Source: Eutreptiella sp. 'Long Island Sound 2002'
Lineage: Eukaryota; Euglenozoa; Euglenophyceae; Eutreptiales; Eutreptiaceae
Reading direction: 5' to 3'
DNA length: 64,000 nucleotides
Assembly: GCA_964036045.1 (NCBI GenBank)
Contig: OZ038381.1
Span: 62,124,242 to 62,188,241 of the forward strand
The notes below the pieces were generated by a model. That model had not been told where the DNA came from. It ran no database searches and saw only the letters and a program-made list of their open reading frames with translations. Position numbers and translations under genes: made by a program. Positions 33,080 through 46,082 of the stretch are shown here, piece after piece. Numbering within the stretch: the stretch's first letter is position 1; every line of letters begins with the position of its first letter.

Positions 33080-36000
33080 CAACCCCCCCACGCCATATAG
33101 CCAAATAAGGTGAAAAACGCATAAATGCAGCCTAAAATGTGTTTTTCACTTCTTGGATGGCCATTTTAGGTGATCACAACATCAAAAAAGAACCTCAAAA
33201 TTCTATTGCCTTCGGCACGTCCCTCTTGCAGAGAATCTACCCCGAGCAACACACACCCAAGATAGGGTGGAAATTACATAAATGCGGCCTTAAACATGCT
33301 TCACATAGCTTGGGTGTTCATTTTGTGTGGTCCCCATGTAAATAAACAACAACTTTCGGAAATTTCGACTTTTGAGCTGCCTAGGGTGAGAAATTGCGTA
33401 ATGAGGTTGTGTGGCCCTTGGGACCCCCCCCCCCCCCCCCCCCCCGAACCGAATACCCAAATAATGTGAAAAACACATAAGTACGGCCTCAAACATGCTT
33501 TCAATACGTTGCATGGTGCTTTTGTGTGGCCGCAATGTCAAAAAAACAAGTTTTGGAAATTCTATTGCCTTCGGCAAGTCCACCTCGCAGAGAATCTACC
33601 GCGAGCAACACACACCCAAAATAGGGTGGAAACTACATAAATACCGGCTAAAACATGCTTTACATACCTTGGATGATCATTTTAGGTGATCACGGTATCA
33701 AAAAAACAAGTTTCGAAAACTTGCATTTTTGAGCTGTCCGGGGTGAAAAACTGCATAAGCAGGTTGTGCACCCGTCCCTTGGGAGCCCCCCCCCCCCCCC
33801 CCCCCGACCTGATACCCAAATAGGGCGAAAAACACGTAAATACGGCCTAAAACATGCTTTACATAGCTTGGATGGTCATTTTGGGTGGTCACAATATCAA
33901 AAAAATATGTTTCAAAAACTTTGATTTTTGAGCTGTCCGGGGTGAAAAACTGCATAAGCAGGTTGTGCACCCGTCCCTTGGGAGACCCCCCCCCCCGACC
34001 TAACACCCCAAAAGGGTGAAAAGCACGTAAATACGGCCTAAAACATGCTTTCCATAGCTTGGATGGTCATTTTAGGTGGTCACAATATCAAAAAAACAAG
34101 TTTCGAAAACTTCGATTTTTGAGCTGTCCGGGTTGAAAAGCTGCATGAGCAGGTTGTGCACCCGTCCCTTGGGAGACACCCCCCCCCCCGGACCCAACAC
34201 CCAAATAGGGTGAAAAACACGTAAATACGGCCTAAAATATGCTTTGCATAGCTTGAAATGTCATTTTGGGTGGTCACAATATCAAAAAAATATGTTTCGA
34301 AAACTTCCATTTTTGAGCTGTCCGGGCTGAAAAGCTGCATAAGCAGGTTGTGCACCCGTCCCTTGGGAGACCCCCCCCCCCGACCTAACACCCAAAAAGG
34401 GTGAAAAACACGTAAATACGGCCTAAAACATGCTTTCCATAGCTTGGATGGTCATTTTAGGTGGTCACAATATCAAAAAAATATGTTTCAAAAACTTTGA
34501 TTTTTGAGCTGTCCGGGGTGAAAAACTGCATAGGCAGGTTGTGCACCCGTCCCTTGGGAGACACCCCCCCCCCCCCGGACCCAACACCCAAATGGGGCGA
34601 AAAACACGTAAATACGGCCTAAAACATGCTTTACATAGCTTGGATGGTCATTTTGGGTGGTCGAAATATCAAAAAAATATGTTTCGAAAACTTCCATTTT
34701 TGAGCTGTCCGGGGTGAAAAGCTGCATAAGCAGGTTGTGCACCCGTCCCTTGGGAGACACCCCCCCCCCCCGGACCCAACACCGAAATAGGGTGAAAAAC
34801 ACGTAAATACGGCCTAAAATATGCTTTGCATAGCTTGAAATGTCATTTTGGGTGGTCACAATATCAAAAAAAAAGTTTCAAAAACTTTGATGTTTGAGCT
34901 GTCCGGGGTGAAAAACTGCATAAGCAGGTTGTGCACCCGTCCCTTGGGAGACCCCCCCCCCCCCGACCTAACACCCAAAAAGGGTGAAAAACACGTAACT
35001 ATGGCCTAAAACATGCTTTCCATAGCTTGGATGGTCATTTTAGGTGGTCACAATATCAAAAAAACAAGTTTCGAAAACTGCGATTTTTGAGCTGTCCGGG
35101 TTGAAAAACTGCATAAGCAGGTTGTGCACCCGTCCCTTGGGAGACACCCCCCCCCCCCCCCGGACCCAACACCCAAATAGGGTGAAAAACACGTAAATAC
35201 GGCCTAAAATATGCTTTGCATAGCTTGAAATGTCATTTTGGGTGGTCGAAATATCAAAAAAATATGTTTCAAAAACTTTGATTTTTGAGCTGTCCGGGGT
35301 GAAAAACTGCATAAGCAGGTTGTGCACCCGTCCCTTGGGAGACCCCCCCCCCCCCCCCGACCTAACACCCAAAAAGGGTGAAAAACACGTAAATACGGCC
35401 TAAAACATGCTTTCCATAGCTTGGATGGTCATTTTAGGTGGTCACAATATCAAAAAAACAAGTTTCGAAAACTTCGATTTTTGAGCTGTCCGGGTTGAAA
35501 AACTGCATAAGCAGGTTGTGCACCCGTCCCTTGGGAGACACCCCCCCCCCGGACCCAACACCCAAAAGGGTGAAAAACACGTAAATACGGCCTAAAATAT
35601 GCTTTGCATAGCTTGAAATGTCATTTTGGGTGGTCACAATATCAAAAAAAAAAGTTTCAAAAATTTGATTTTTGAGCTGTCCGGGGTGAAAAACTGCATA
35701 AGCAGGTTGTGCACCCGTCCCTTGGGAGACCCCCCCCCCCCCCGACCTAACAACCCAAAAGGGTGAAAAGCACGTAAATACGGCCTAAAACATGCTTTAC
35801 ATACCTTGGATGGTCATTTTAGGCGATCACGATGTCAAAAAAGTAAGCTTCGGAAACTTCGATTTTTGAGCTGTCCGGGGTGAAAAACTGAATGAGCAGG
35901 TTGTGTCCCGGCCCATTCACTAAGCCATTATTGTTGGAAACAGTCATTTCGCGTCTTTGGCACGGGTTGTGAACGGCCCTAAGCAAAGCTAGAGACTGCA

Positions 36001-39000
36001 AAAAACGTCCTTCCGTATCCTAGTAGGCATATACTGTCACAACATCCCCACTCACATCCCTCGGAGTGGGTACCACGGGGTCACCGAGGTCGCCAAAACC
36101 GCCAACATAGCAAAAATGGCTGGAAAGTGCATAAACTGCATAAGCGCTCGTCCCACTCCGCCCCATACAAACCCTATGGAGTCGGGACCCGGAAACACTT
36201 TTTCGGCTCAAAATCGAAAAAAACCAAAAGATTCATGATTTGCGACCCAAAAAAAGGGGGGGTCATTTTTTGACCCCCCCCCCACCCCCCCCCCCCTCCT
36301 TGAAAACCTCAAAAAAGTGGGTTTCAAGTGGGGGGGGTCTAGGGGGGTCCGGACCCAAAACTCATTGGGGGATGCGTTTATTGGACAAAATAATGATTTT
36401 ACAAGGGGTTAAACTAACAATTCAACCCCTTGGGGTAGGGTACGCGAATAGGCCCAAAAAGGCCAAAATGGGGGGGTATGTGGCATTTTCCCCTATATAC
36501 GCCTGCCTGGCTTTGATCTAACAACCTCTGCGAGGTGACTTGGATTTTTGAGCTACCAAGGGTGAAAAGCTGCATCTGTAGGTTGTGTAGTAATTCCTTG
36601 GTAGACCCCCCCCCCAAGGTGAAAAATGTGTAAATACGGACTAAAACATGCTTTACCTACTTTGGATGGTCATTGTGAGTGGTCACAATGTCAATAAAAT
36701 CAAATTCGAAAACGTCGAATTTTCAGTTGCCCGAGGTGCAAAAGTGCACAAGCAGGTTGCGTACTAATCCCTTGGGAACCCCTCCCCCCCCAACCCGCAC
36801 CCAATACCCAAATGATGTGAAAAACACATAAATACGGCCTAAAACATGCCTTACATAGGTTGGATGATCATTTTGTGTGGTCACAATATCAAAAAGTACA
36901 TTGTGAAAAAATTCCATTTTTCAGCTGCCCGGGCGGCAAAAGCTCCATGATCAGGTTGTGTACCGCTACCATTCATGCAAAGCAATATTGGTGGCATCAG
37001 TGATTTGGCGCCTTTGGCACGGGTTTTGACCGGCTGGGCAAGCCTATAGACTGCAAACAACATCCTTTCGTATCCTAGTAGGTATATACTGCCACAACAT
37101 CCATGCTTACACCCCTTAGAGCGGGTACCACGGGGTCACCAAAGTCGCAAAACCGCCGACATAGCAGACATGGTTGAAAAGTGCATAAACTGCATGAGCG
37201 CTGGTCCCACTCCGCCCCATACAAACCCCATGGAGTCGGGACCCGGAAAACCTTTATGGGCTCAAAATCAAAGAAAACAAAAAGATTCAGGATTTTCGAC
37301 CCAATACCCCACAAGAAGGACACGAGGAATCTGCAATGGAAGGTGTTGGCAAGGAGGCCGACGAAGGCACTGTACCGATGCAATCGCCAAACGCCGGTAC
37401 GTTTCTTGCGTGTTTTTCAAAGTAATGCGTGACATGTTGGTTTGACTCAAACAAAGGGGGGGTTATTTTTTGACCCCCCCCCGACCCCCCCGCCCCCCAC
37501 CACCTCGCTCAAAACCTCAAAAAAGTGGGTTTCAAGTTCGGGTGGTCTAGGGGGGTCCGGACCAAAAACCTATCGGGGGATGCGTTTATTGGACAAAATA
37601 ATCAATGGACAAGGGGTTAAACTAACAATTCAACCCCTTGGGGTAGGGTACGCAAATAGGCCCGAAAACCCGAAATGGGGGGCTATGTGGCGTTTTCCCC
37701 TATATACGCCTACCTGGCTGTGATCTAACAACCTCAGCGACGTGATTTCCATTTTTGAGCTATCCAAGGTGAAAAACTACACAAGTAAGTTGCGTGCAGC
37801 CCATTCACACATGTAACCTAGTATTGCGGGAAATAGTTATTTCGAGTGTCTGGCACTGGTTTTTCCCGGCCCCCAGCAAGGCTATACACTGCGAAAAACA
37901 TCCTCGCGTATGCTACTCCGCATGTATTGTCACAACATCCTTGCAACTTACGCCCCGCAGATAGGGTACCACGGGGCACCAAGTTCGCAAAACCGCCAGC
38001 ATAGCAAAAACGCTGAAAAGTGCATAATGTGCATGACCCTCATCCCACTCTGCACCGTACAGACCCCATGGCGTCAGGTCCCGGAAACACGTTTTCGGCT
38101 CAAAATCGAAAAAGGCCAAAAAAACATGATTTTGGACCCGAGAAAAGGGGTGGTGGTCATTTTTTCCTCATATTGCCCCTTCTCCCCCCTACCCATCCCC
38201 CTCAACCCCGAAAAAGTGGGTGTCAAGTGGGGGGTGGGAGGTCCGGACTAAAAGCGCAATGGGGGATGCATTTATTGGACAAAATAATGATTCTACGAGG
38301 ACTAAAAAAAAAACCATTCAACCCCTTGAGGTGGGGCACGCGACAAGCCCCCAAAGGGCCGAAAAGGGGGGGTTGTATGTGGCGTTTGCTCCTATATACG
38401 GGCCTGCGTGGAATGTATCTAACAACCTTTGCAACATGATTTTTGAGGTGTTTAGACTGAAAAGCTGCTAAAGCGGGTTGTGTAAGAATGTCGCTTGACC
38501 CCCCCCCCCCAAGACCCAATACCCATGTAGGCTGAACAACACATAAATACGGCCTAAAACATGCTTTACATACCTTGGATGGTCATTTTAGGTGATCACG
38601 GGATCAAAAAAATAAGTTTCGAAATCTTCCATTTTTGAGCTGCCCAAGGTGAAACACTACATGTGCAGGTTGTGTACCCATCCCCTGGGCGGGCCCCACG
38701 TCCCCCCACGCCAAATACCCAAATGAGGTCGAAAACACATACCTCCAGTCTAAAACATGGTTTACATACCTTGGATGGCCATTTTAGGTGATCACGGTAT
38801 AACAAAAAAGTTTCGAAAATTGTATTGCCTTTGGCAAGTCCACCTTGTAGAGAATCTACACTGAGCGAAACACGGCCCGAATCGGGGAAAAACTACAAAA
38901 ATAAGGGCTAAAACATGCTTCACATACCTTGAATGGCCATCTTAGGTGATCACAACATAAAAGAAATAAGTCTCGGAAACTTAGATTTTTGAGCTGCCTA

Positions 39001-39990
39001 GGGTGAAAAACTGCATGTGCAAGTTGTGTACCCATCCCCTCGGAGAAAGCCCCCATCCCCGCGCGCCAAAACATAAATAAGATGAAAAACACAAAAACGA
39101 GGCCTAAAACATGCTTTACACACCTTGGATGGCCATTTCAGGTGGTCTTGGTATGGAAAAAATCGTTTCAAAAACTTCGATTTTTGAGCCGCGCAAGGTT
39201 AAAAACCGCAGAAGCATGTTGTGTACCGCCCCATTCACGCATGTAAGCCATGATTGGTGAAAATAGTCAATTCGAGTCTTTGCCACAGGTTTTGATCGGC
39301 CCTCAGCAAGACTATACATTGCAAAAAACATCCTTTCGTATTCTACTTGGCATGTATTGTTACAACATTGTCGCCACTTGCACCCCTCAAAGAGGGTAGC
39401 ACGGGATCACCAAGGTCGCAAAAAACCGCCAACATAGCAAAATGGGTGAAAAGTGCATAAATTGCATCACCGCTCGTCCCACTCCGCCCCATACGAACCC
39501 CATGGAGTAAGGACCCGGAAACACTTTTTCGGCTCAAAATCCCAAAGACCCCAAAAAGTGGGTTTCAAGTGGGGGTGGGGTTTGGGGGGGGGGGTCTGGA
39601 CGAAAAAATCGATGGGCATTCATTTATTGGAAAAAATAAGGATTATACAAGGGTTAAAAACAATTCAACCCTTTGAGGGAGGTTCGATTTTGGAGCTCCC
39701 CAGGGTAAAAAAAGCGCACAAGCCAGCTGTGTACCAATCCCTTGGGAGAAACCCCCCCCCCACCCGCCCGCTTGCAATACCCAAAGAGAGTGAAAAACAC
39801 AAAAATGAGGCCCAAAACTTGCTTTGCATATCTTAGATGGTAATTTTGGGTGAGCACGGTATCAAAAAAAAATTCTATTGCCTTTGGCGAGTCCACCTCG
39901 CACCTCGCACATGTACCCCAAGCAACAAACACCCAAGATCGATAGGGTAAAGACTACAAAAATATGGGCTAAAACATGCTTTACATATCT
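33080..39990 (+). repeat. Satellite A array, forward, with interspersed block B copies
   Basis: Between about 33640 and 35900 satellite A is a clean tandem array of 191-198 bp monomers (ACGTAAATACGGCC at 33836, 34027, 34220, 34411, 34607, 34801 and onward). Each has a poly-C tract of about 8-25 after CCCTTGGGAG. Block B copies lie at about 36010-36540, 37070-37745, 37900-38440 and 39340-39680. Fragments of a third motif, ATTGCCTTCGGCAAGTCCAC, occur at 33205, 33560 and 38823. No gene. Confidence 0.9.
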
Positions 39991-40225
39991 GTATGTATGT
40001 GTTTTTCACCCTCTTTCGGTGTTGGGTGCGGGGGGGGGGGGGTCATCCAACAACCTGCTTGTGCAGTTTTGCACTCTAAACGGCTCAAAAATCAAAGTTT
40101 GCAAACCTTTTTTTTTTGGATACCGTGATCATCAAAAATCACCATTCAAGGTACGTATGTACCCTTTGCGAATTGCCGTTAAGGGAACTTTTGAATGAGA
40201 GAGCAAATATGGGTACCCAACACAA
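39991..40225 (-). repeat. Satellite A orientation switch
   Basis: Near 39990 the monomer orientation changes from forward to reverse (TGTTTTTCACCCTCTTTCGG with a G-tract follows). Confidence 0.7.
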
Positions 40226-41165
40226 CTATTTTGTCCGAAAAAGGCCTTTTGCAATGGGTTGGAATGGAGGATATGGTTTCCAAAATTCTAAAAAAATCAA
40301 ATACAGGTCCTTGCGAGAAAAAACCACCCCTTTTCCATACACTGCGTGGCCATGGTAGCCGTTTAATGCCCTATTCGTATTGTGCCGTTCGCCTGTGTCT
40401 GCTCCGACACTTGCGAATGCGAATCTGGGACAAATTCGCGCGAACTTTCGCGTACAGGTCGCACATGCACATCTTAATTCACAATAAGACGCACGTCCAC
40501 TTCGCCGGCCATGAACTGTCCAAAAGCACTGTGCTCGTTGTTTGCGCTGTTTGCGGCGTCTGAAACGTTGCGTAAGGGTATGTACATAGTTGAGGTCACT
40601 AAGGGCCCTCTTGCGGGCCCGCCTAGCCAATTGTTGTACGGTCACTGGGCCTTGCCCACGCATGGACCTCTTTGTGACGTCCCACCCCTCCGCACGGAGG
40701 CTGTCGTCTATGGTGTGGTTGTCAACGACAACCTGCACACCTAGCCGCCCACGCAGAAAGGCTTAAGCCCCCGCTGTTGCGAACATGCGCTTGAGCCTAC
40801 GGTGGCTGCCTTCCATGGCGAAGCATGAAAATTGGGAGAGATTTCTCCATTGGCTGGCAAAAAAATACATGTGGTCAATCCACAAATGTGACCACAACAG
40901 CTTAGGCCATTCCAAGAGTAAGTGGGCTTTGCCCATTGCTATGCTACAGCCACGTAACCTTCCTAGGTCTGCCCCGGACAGCCAAGATGTCCGCCATGCA
41001 TATAGACACATCTTGGCAAAATTGTCCTGCCACTGCCTACAAACATCCCCCCATGGTTTCCCCCCCACCCGCTTGTTGTTCCCCCCTCTCTAAGGCACAC
41101 GGCAATGAGTGCCTCCCACCTCCGGGTGCGCATGAGTTGCACAGCCGCGGCACACTCTGACGAGG
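40226..41165 (-). CDS. Transposase-like protein, C-terminal part
   Basis: Reading the reverse strand from the block B edge at 41165: ECAAAVQLMRTRRWEALIAV, a shift in a G run, KPWGDVCRQWQDNFAKMCLY, LRGCSIAMGKAHLLLEWPKL, WIDHMYFFASQWRNLSQFSC and AMEGSHRRLKRMFATAG. The ExxHRxxK block resembles the region holding the last catalytic Glu in some DDE transposases (inference). After another shift come VQVVVDNHTIDDSLRAEGWD and VQQLARRARKRALSDLNYVH. A probable intron near 40400-40500 carries TTCGCGCGAA palindromes, as in gene C, tying both to one element. It probably completes the gene starting at 27638. Confidence 0.55.
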
Positions 41166-44100
41166 GCTCATGCAGTTTATGCACTTTTCAGAGATTTTTG
41201 TTCTGTTGGCTGTCTTTGCGACGTTGGTGACCCCGTGGTACCCACTCTGAGGGGTGTGAATGGGGATGTTGTAACAGTATATGCCTATTAGGATACGGAA
41301 GGACGTTTTTTGCAGTCTCTAGTCTTGCTGAGAGCCGGTCACAACACGTGCCAAGGACACGACATGACTGTTTCCACCAATAATGGCTTAGTAAAAGGCC
41401 CGGTACGCAACATACTTGCGCGGTTTTTCACCCTAAGCTCACCCTGGGCAGCTCGAAAATGGAAGTTTTCGAGACTTATTTTTATTCTATTGTGACCACA
41501 TGATATGACCGTCTAAGGTATGTAAAGCATGTTTTAGGCCGTATTTACATGTTTTTCACCCTATTTGGTTATTACGTCCATGTAGGAGGGGGGGGTCTCC
41601 CAAGGGATTGGTACACAACCTGCACATGCAATTTTTCACACTGGAGAGCTCCAACATCAAAGTTTTGGAAACTTATTTTTCTGATTCTGTGTTCACTTAA
41701 CTTGACCATCCCAGCTATGCAAAGCATGTTTTAGGCCGTATTTGCTCGTTTTTCACACTATTTCGGTATCAGGTCGGGGGGGGGGGGGTCTCACAAGGGA
41801 GGGGTACACAACCTGCTAATGCACCTTTTCACCCTGGGCAGCTCAAAACCGAAGTTTTCGAAACTTATTTTTTTAGATACCATGGTCACCTAAAATGACC
41901 ATCCAAGGTATGTAAAGCATGTTTTAGGCTGTATTTATGTGTTTTTCACCCTATTTGAGTATTGGGTGCACGGGTTGGGGGGGTCTCCCAAGGGATTGGT
42001 ACACAACCCACACATACAGTTTTTCACCTTGGGCAGCTCAAAAATCGAAGTTTTTGAAACTTGTTTTTTTGGTATTGTGACAACCTAAAATGGCCATCCA
42101 AGGTATGTAAAGCATGCTTTAGGCCGTATTTATGTGTCTTTCACCCCATTGGGGTATTAGCTGGGGGGGGGGGGGGGCTCCCAAGGGATGGGTACACACC
42201 TGCTTATGCAACTTTTCACCTAGGGCACCTCAAAATTTAAGGTTTTCGAAACTTATTTTTTAGATTCCATGATCACCTATAATGACCATCCAAGGTATGT
42301 AAAGCATGTTTTCGGCCGTATTTACGTGTTCTTCACCCCATTTGAGTAATGGGTGCTCGGGAGGGGGGGTGTCTCCCAAGGGATTGGTACACAACCTGCA
42401 CGTGCAGTTTTTCACCCTGGGCAGCTCAAAAATCAAAGTTTTGGAAACTTATTTTTGTGATACCGTGATCACGTAAAATGACCATCCAAGGTATGTAAAG
42501 CATGTTTTAGGCCATATTTACATGTTTTTCACCCTATTTGGGTATTGGGTGTCGTTTTTTTTCCCTATTTTGTGTGCGCGGTGCTTGGAGTAGATTCTCT
42601 GCGAAGTCAATTTGCCGAAGGTAATAGAATTTTTCCTAGTCTCTAGCCTTGCGGAGGGCCGGTCAATGCTGGTGCTACAGACGCGAAATGGCTGTTTCAA
42701 CCAATACTGGCCTAGTGAATGGGCTGGTACACAACCTGCTTATGCAGTTCTTCACCCCGGGCAACTCAAAAATCGAAGTTTTCGAAACATACTTCTTTTA
42801 TACCATGAGCACCTAAAAATGACCATCCAAGGTATGTACAGCATGTTTTAGGTCCTATTTATGTGTTTTTCACCCTATTTGGGTCTTAGGTGCGCGGGGG
42901 GGGGGGGGGTCTCCCAAGGGATTGGTACATGGCCTGCTTGTGCGGTTTTTCACCTTGGACAACTCACAAATCGAAGTTTCCGAAACTTTTCCTTGATATT
43001 GTGATCACCTAAAATGACCATCCAGGCTATTTAAAGCATGTCTTAGACCGTATTCATGTGTTTTTCACCCTATTCGGGTACGGGGGGGGGTGGGGTTCCA
43101 AAGGATGGCCGACTTGCTCGTGTAGTTTTTCAGCCTGAGTTTTTCACCCTGGACAGCTCAAACATCGAAGTTTTCGAAATTTTTTTTTGATACCATGATC
43201 ACCTAAAATGACCATCCAAGGTATACCAAGCATGTCTCTGGCCGTGATAATGTGTTTTTCAGCCTATTTGGGCATTGGGTGCACGGGGGGGGGGGGTCTC
43301 CCAAGGGATGGGTACACAACCCGCACATGCAGCTTTTCACCCTGAGCAGCTCAAAAATTGCCGTTTTGGAAACTTCTTCTTCTGATACCTGATCACTTAA
43401 AATGACCATCCAAGCCATGTAAACAATGTTTAGGCCGTATTTGCGTGTTTTTTACCCTATTTGCATGTTGTGTGCGGGGGGGGGGGGGTCTCCCAAGGCG
43501 CCGGTACACAACCTGCTAATGCAGTGTTTCACCCTGGGTAGCTTAGAAATCGAAGTTTTTGAAATTTCTTTTCCTGACACCCTGAACACTTGAAGTGGCC
43601 ATCCAAGCTATGTAAAGCATGTTTTAGGTCGTGCGCGTTTTTCACCCTATTTGGCTATTTGGTGCGGGGGGGGGGGGGGGGGGGGTATCCCAAGGGATTG
43701 GTACAAAACCTGCTTATGCAGCTTTTCAACCTATACAACTCAAAAATCGATATTTTCGGACCGTAGTTTTTTGATATTGTGAGCACCCAAAATGACCATC
43801 CAAGGTATGTCAAGCATGTTTTAGCCCGTATTTATGTATTTTTTACCCTATTTTGTGTGTGCGTTGCTTGGGGTAGATTCTCTGCGAGGTGGTCTTGCCC
43901 AAGGTAATAGAATTTTGGGTTTTTTTTTGATGTTGTGATCACCTAAAAGGGCCATCCAAGGAATGAAAAGCATGTTTTAGGCTACATTTCTGTGTTTTTC
44001 ACCTTATTTGGCAATCTGGCGCGGGCGGGGGGGGGGGGGGCTCCCAAGGGATGTATACACAACCTGCACATGCATTTTTCACCTTGTACCGCTCAAAAAT

Positions 44101-45484
44101 GGAAGATTTCGAAATTCATTTTTTTGATCCCGTGATCACCTAAAATGATCATCCAAGGTATGTGAAGCATGTTTTAGGCCGTATTTGTGTAGTTTTCCAA
44201 CCCATTTGCGTCTCGGGTGGGGGGGCGGGGGGCTCAAACCAGATTTGTACACAACCTCCTTATACAACTTTTCAGCCTATACTGCTCAAAAATCACGTCG
44301 CAAAGGTTGGTATTTAAAGGCCACGCAGGCCGGTATATAGGGGAATACGCCACATACCGTCCCTTTTGGTCCTTTTGGGGGCTGTTCGCGTGCCCCACCT
44401 CAACGGGTTGAATGGTTTTTTTGACCCTTGTATAATCATTGTTCTGTGCAATAAATGCATCACCCATTGATTTTTGGTCTAGACCCCCCCCCCCCTCAAA
44501 GGCCACCCCCACTTGAAACCCAATTTTTCGGGGTTTAGGGAGGTGTGTGTGGGGGGGGGGTTGGTCAAAAACATGAGAAAACAATGACCTCCCTCCCTTT
44601 TTTGGGTGCAAAATCATGAGTCTTTTGGTTTTTGTGGATTTCCAGCCGAAAAAGTGTTTCCGGGTCCTTACTCCATGGGGTTCGTATGGGGCGGAGTGGG
44701 ACGAGCGGTGATGCAACTTATGCACTTTTCAGCCATTTTGCTATGTTGGCGGTTTTTTGCGACCATGGTGATCCCGTGCTATCCTCTTTGAGGGGTGCAA
44801 GTGGCGACGATGTTGTGACAATACATGCCAAGTAGAATACGAAAGGATGTTTTTTGCAATGTATAGTCTTGCCGAGGGCCGATCAAAACCTATGGCAAAG
44901 ACTCGTAATGACTATTTTCACCAATCATGGCTTACATGCGTGAATGGGGCGGTACACAACATGCTTCTGCAGTTTTTAACCTTGCGCGGCTCAAAAATCG
45001 AAGTTTTTGAAACGATTTTTTCCATACCAAGATCACCTGAAATGGCCATCCAAGGTGTGTAAAGCATGTTTTAGGCCTCGTTTTTGTGTTTTTCATCTTA
45101 TTTAGGTTTTGGCGCGCGGGGAGGGGGGTTTCTCCGAGGGGATGGTACAAGACCTGCACATGCAGTTTTTCACCTCAGGCAGCTGAAAAATCTAAGTTTC
45201 CGAGACTTATTTCTTTGATGTTGTGATCACCTAAGATGACCATCCAAGGTATGTGAAGCATGTTTTAGCCCATATTTTTGTAGTTTTTCCCCAATTTTGG
45301 GGTGTGTTTCGCTTAGGGTAGATTCTATGCAAGCTGGACTTGCCAAAGGCAATGCAATTTTCGAAACTTTTTTGTTATACCGTGATCACCTAAAATGGCC
45401 ATCCAAGGGACGCAAACCATGTTTTAGACTGGAGATATGTGTTTTTCGCCTCATTCGGGTATTTGCCGTGGGCGGACGGGGGGC
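41166..45484 (-). repeat. Satellite A and block B, reverse orientation
   Basis: Monomers read as GTATGTAAAGCATGTTTTAG and CCGTATTTATGTGTTTTTCA with poly-G tracts (the longest about 24 G at 43663-43686). Block B copies in reverse are at 41165-41300 (partial) and 44290-44850. 44440-45485 is an inverted copy of 38690-39680. No gene. Confidence 0.9.
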
Positions 45485-45835
45485 CCACATGGTGCTGGGA
45501 CGCACAGCATAGAAGGTAAAAAATGGCAGGAAAATGCTGAGCATATTGCTCAGGATATTTGGGGATGCTCAGCATTCATGCTCAGCAAATGGGACTCATC
45601 TTGCAGGGTTGATCTCGCAAGTCCCACCCAAAATTCCTTCCGGGCTCCCCCGGCACGGTCGGCTGGGACGCCCATGGAACATTCCTACCCATATCTGTTG
45701 CGTTTTGGGACCCAATTTGGCTGCCAAAACTTCCGAGCATCTTTTCAGGGGATTTCAAAAACTTCCAAGCATTTTTCCATCGGTTTTTTGTACGATGAAC
45801 TACACCGTTCTTGGTTCCCAAATCCCACACCTCAG
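45485..45835. repeat. Left flank of E2 with inverted copy of the E1 flank
   Basis: 45540-45600 has a TGCTCAG repeat (GCTGAGCATATTGCTCAGGA). 45625-45775 is the inverted match of 5170-5340. Confidence 0.6.
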
Positions 45836-46082
45836 CAAAGAAACACACAGAAAGACAAGCATGACTGTTCACTTAAGCTTGAAATGTGAATGTTCAGTGG
45901 GCAAGACAACGCCATGTAAACATAAAACTTCTTATGGTGTACAATACAAGTCCACTATTTGTATCCATTCGCGAGTTGAAGTGGACCCAGAGCCACATAG
46001 TGACTTGGCTGAAAGAGGCCGTGAAGCCCCTAATCCCAAAAAAAGCAGGTTTCCTGTTCATTTCAGCTTGAACTGTGAATGA
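45836..46082 (+). pseudogene. E2 ORF1 fragment
   Basis: Contains the E1 ORF1 block (GKTTPCKHKTSYGVQYKS) and, in another frame, the E3 block SIRELKWTQSHIVTWLKEA. A frameshift separates them, and little of the N terminus seen in E1 is present. It overlaps the 3' end of the reverse ORF2, so the two ORFs converge as in E1. Confidence 0.5.

Noticed and set aside
29040-38440. tRNA-like or terminator hairpins in block B (AAGGGGTT…AACCCCTT)
   Set aside because: The stem is only 8-9 bp, with no tRNA arms or adjacent gene; it is listed only as a feature of the repeat.
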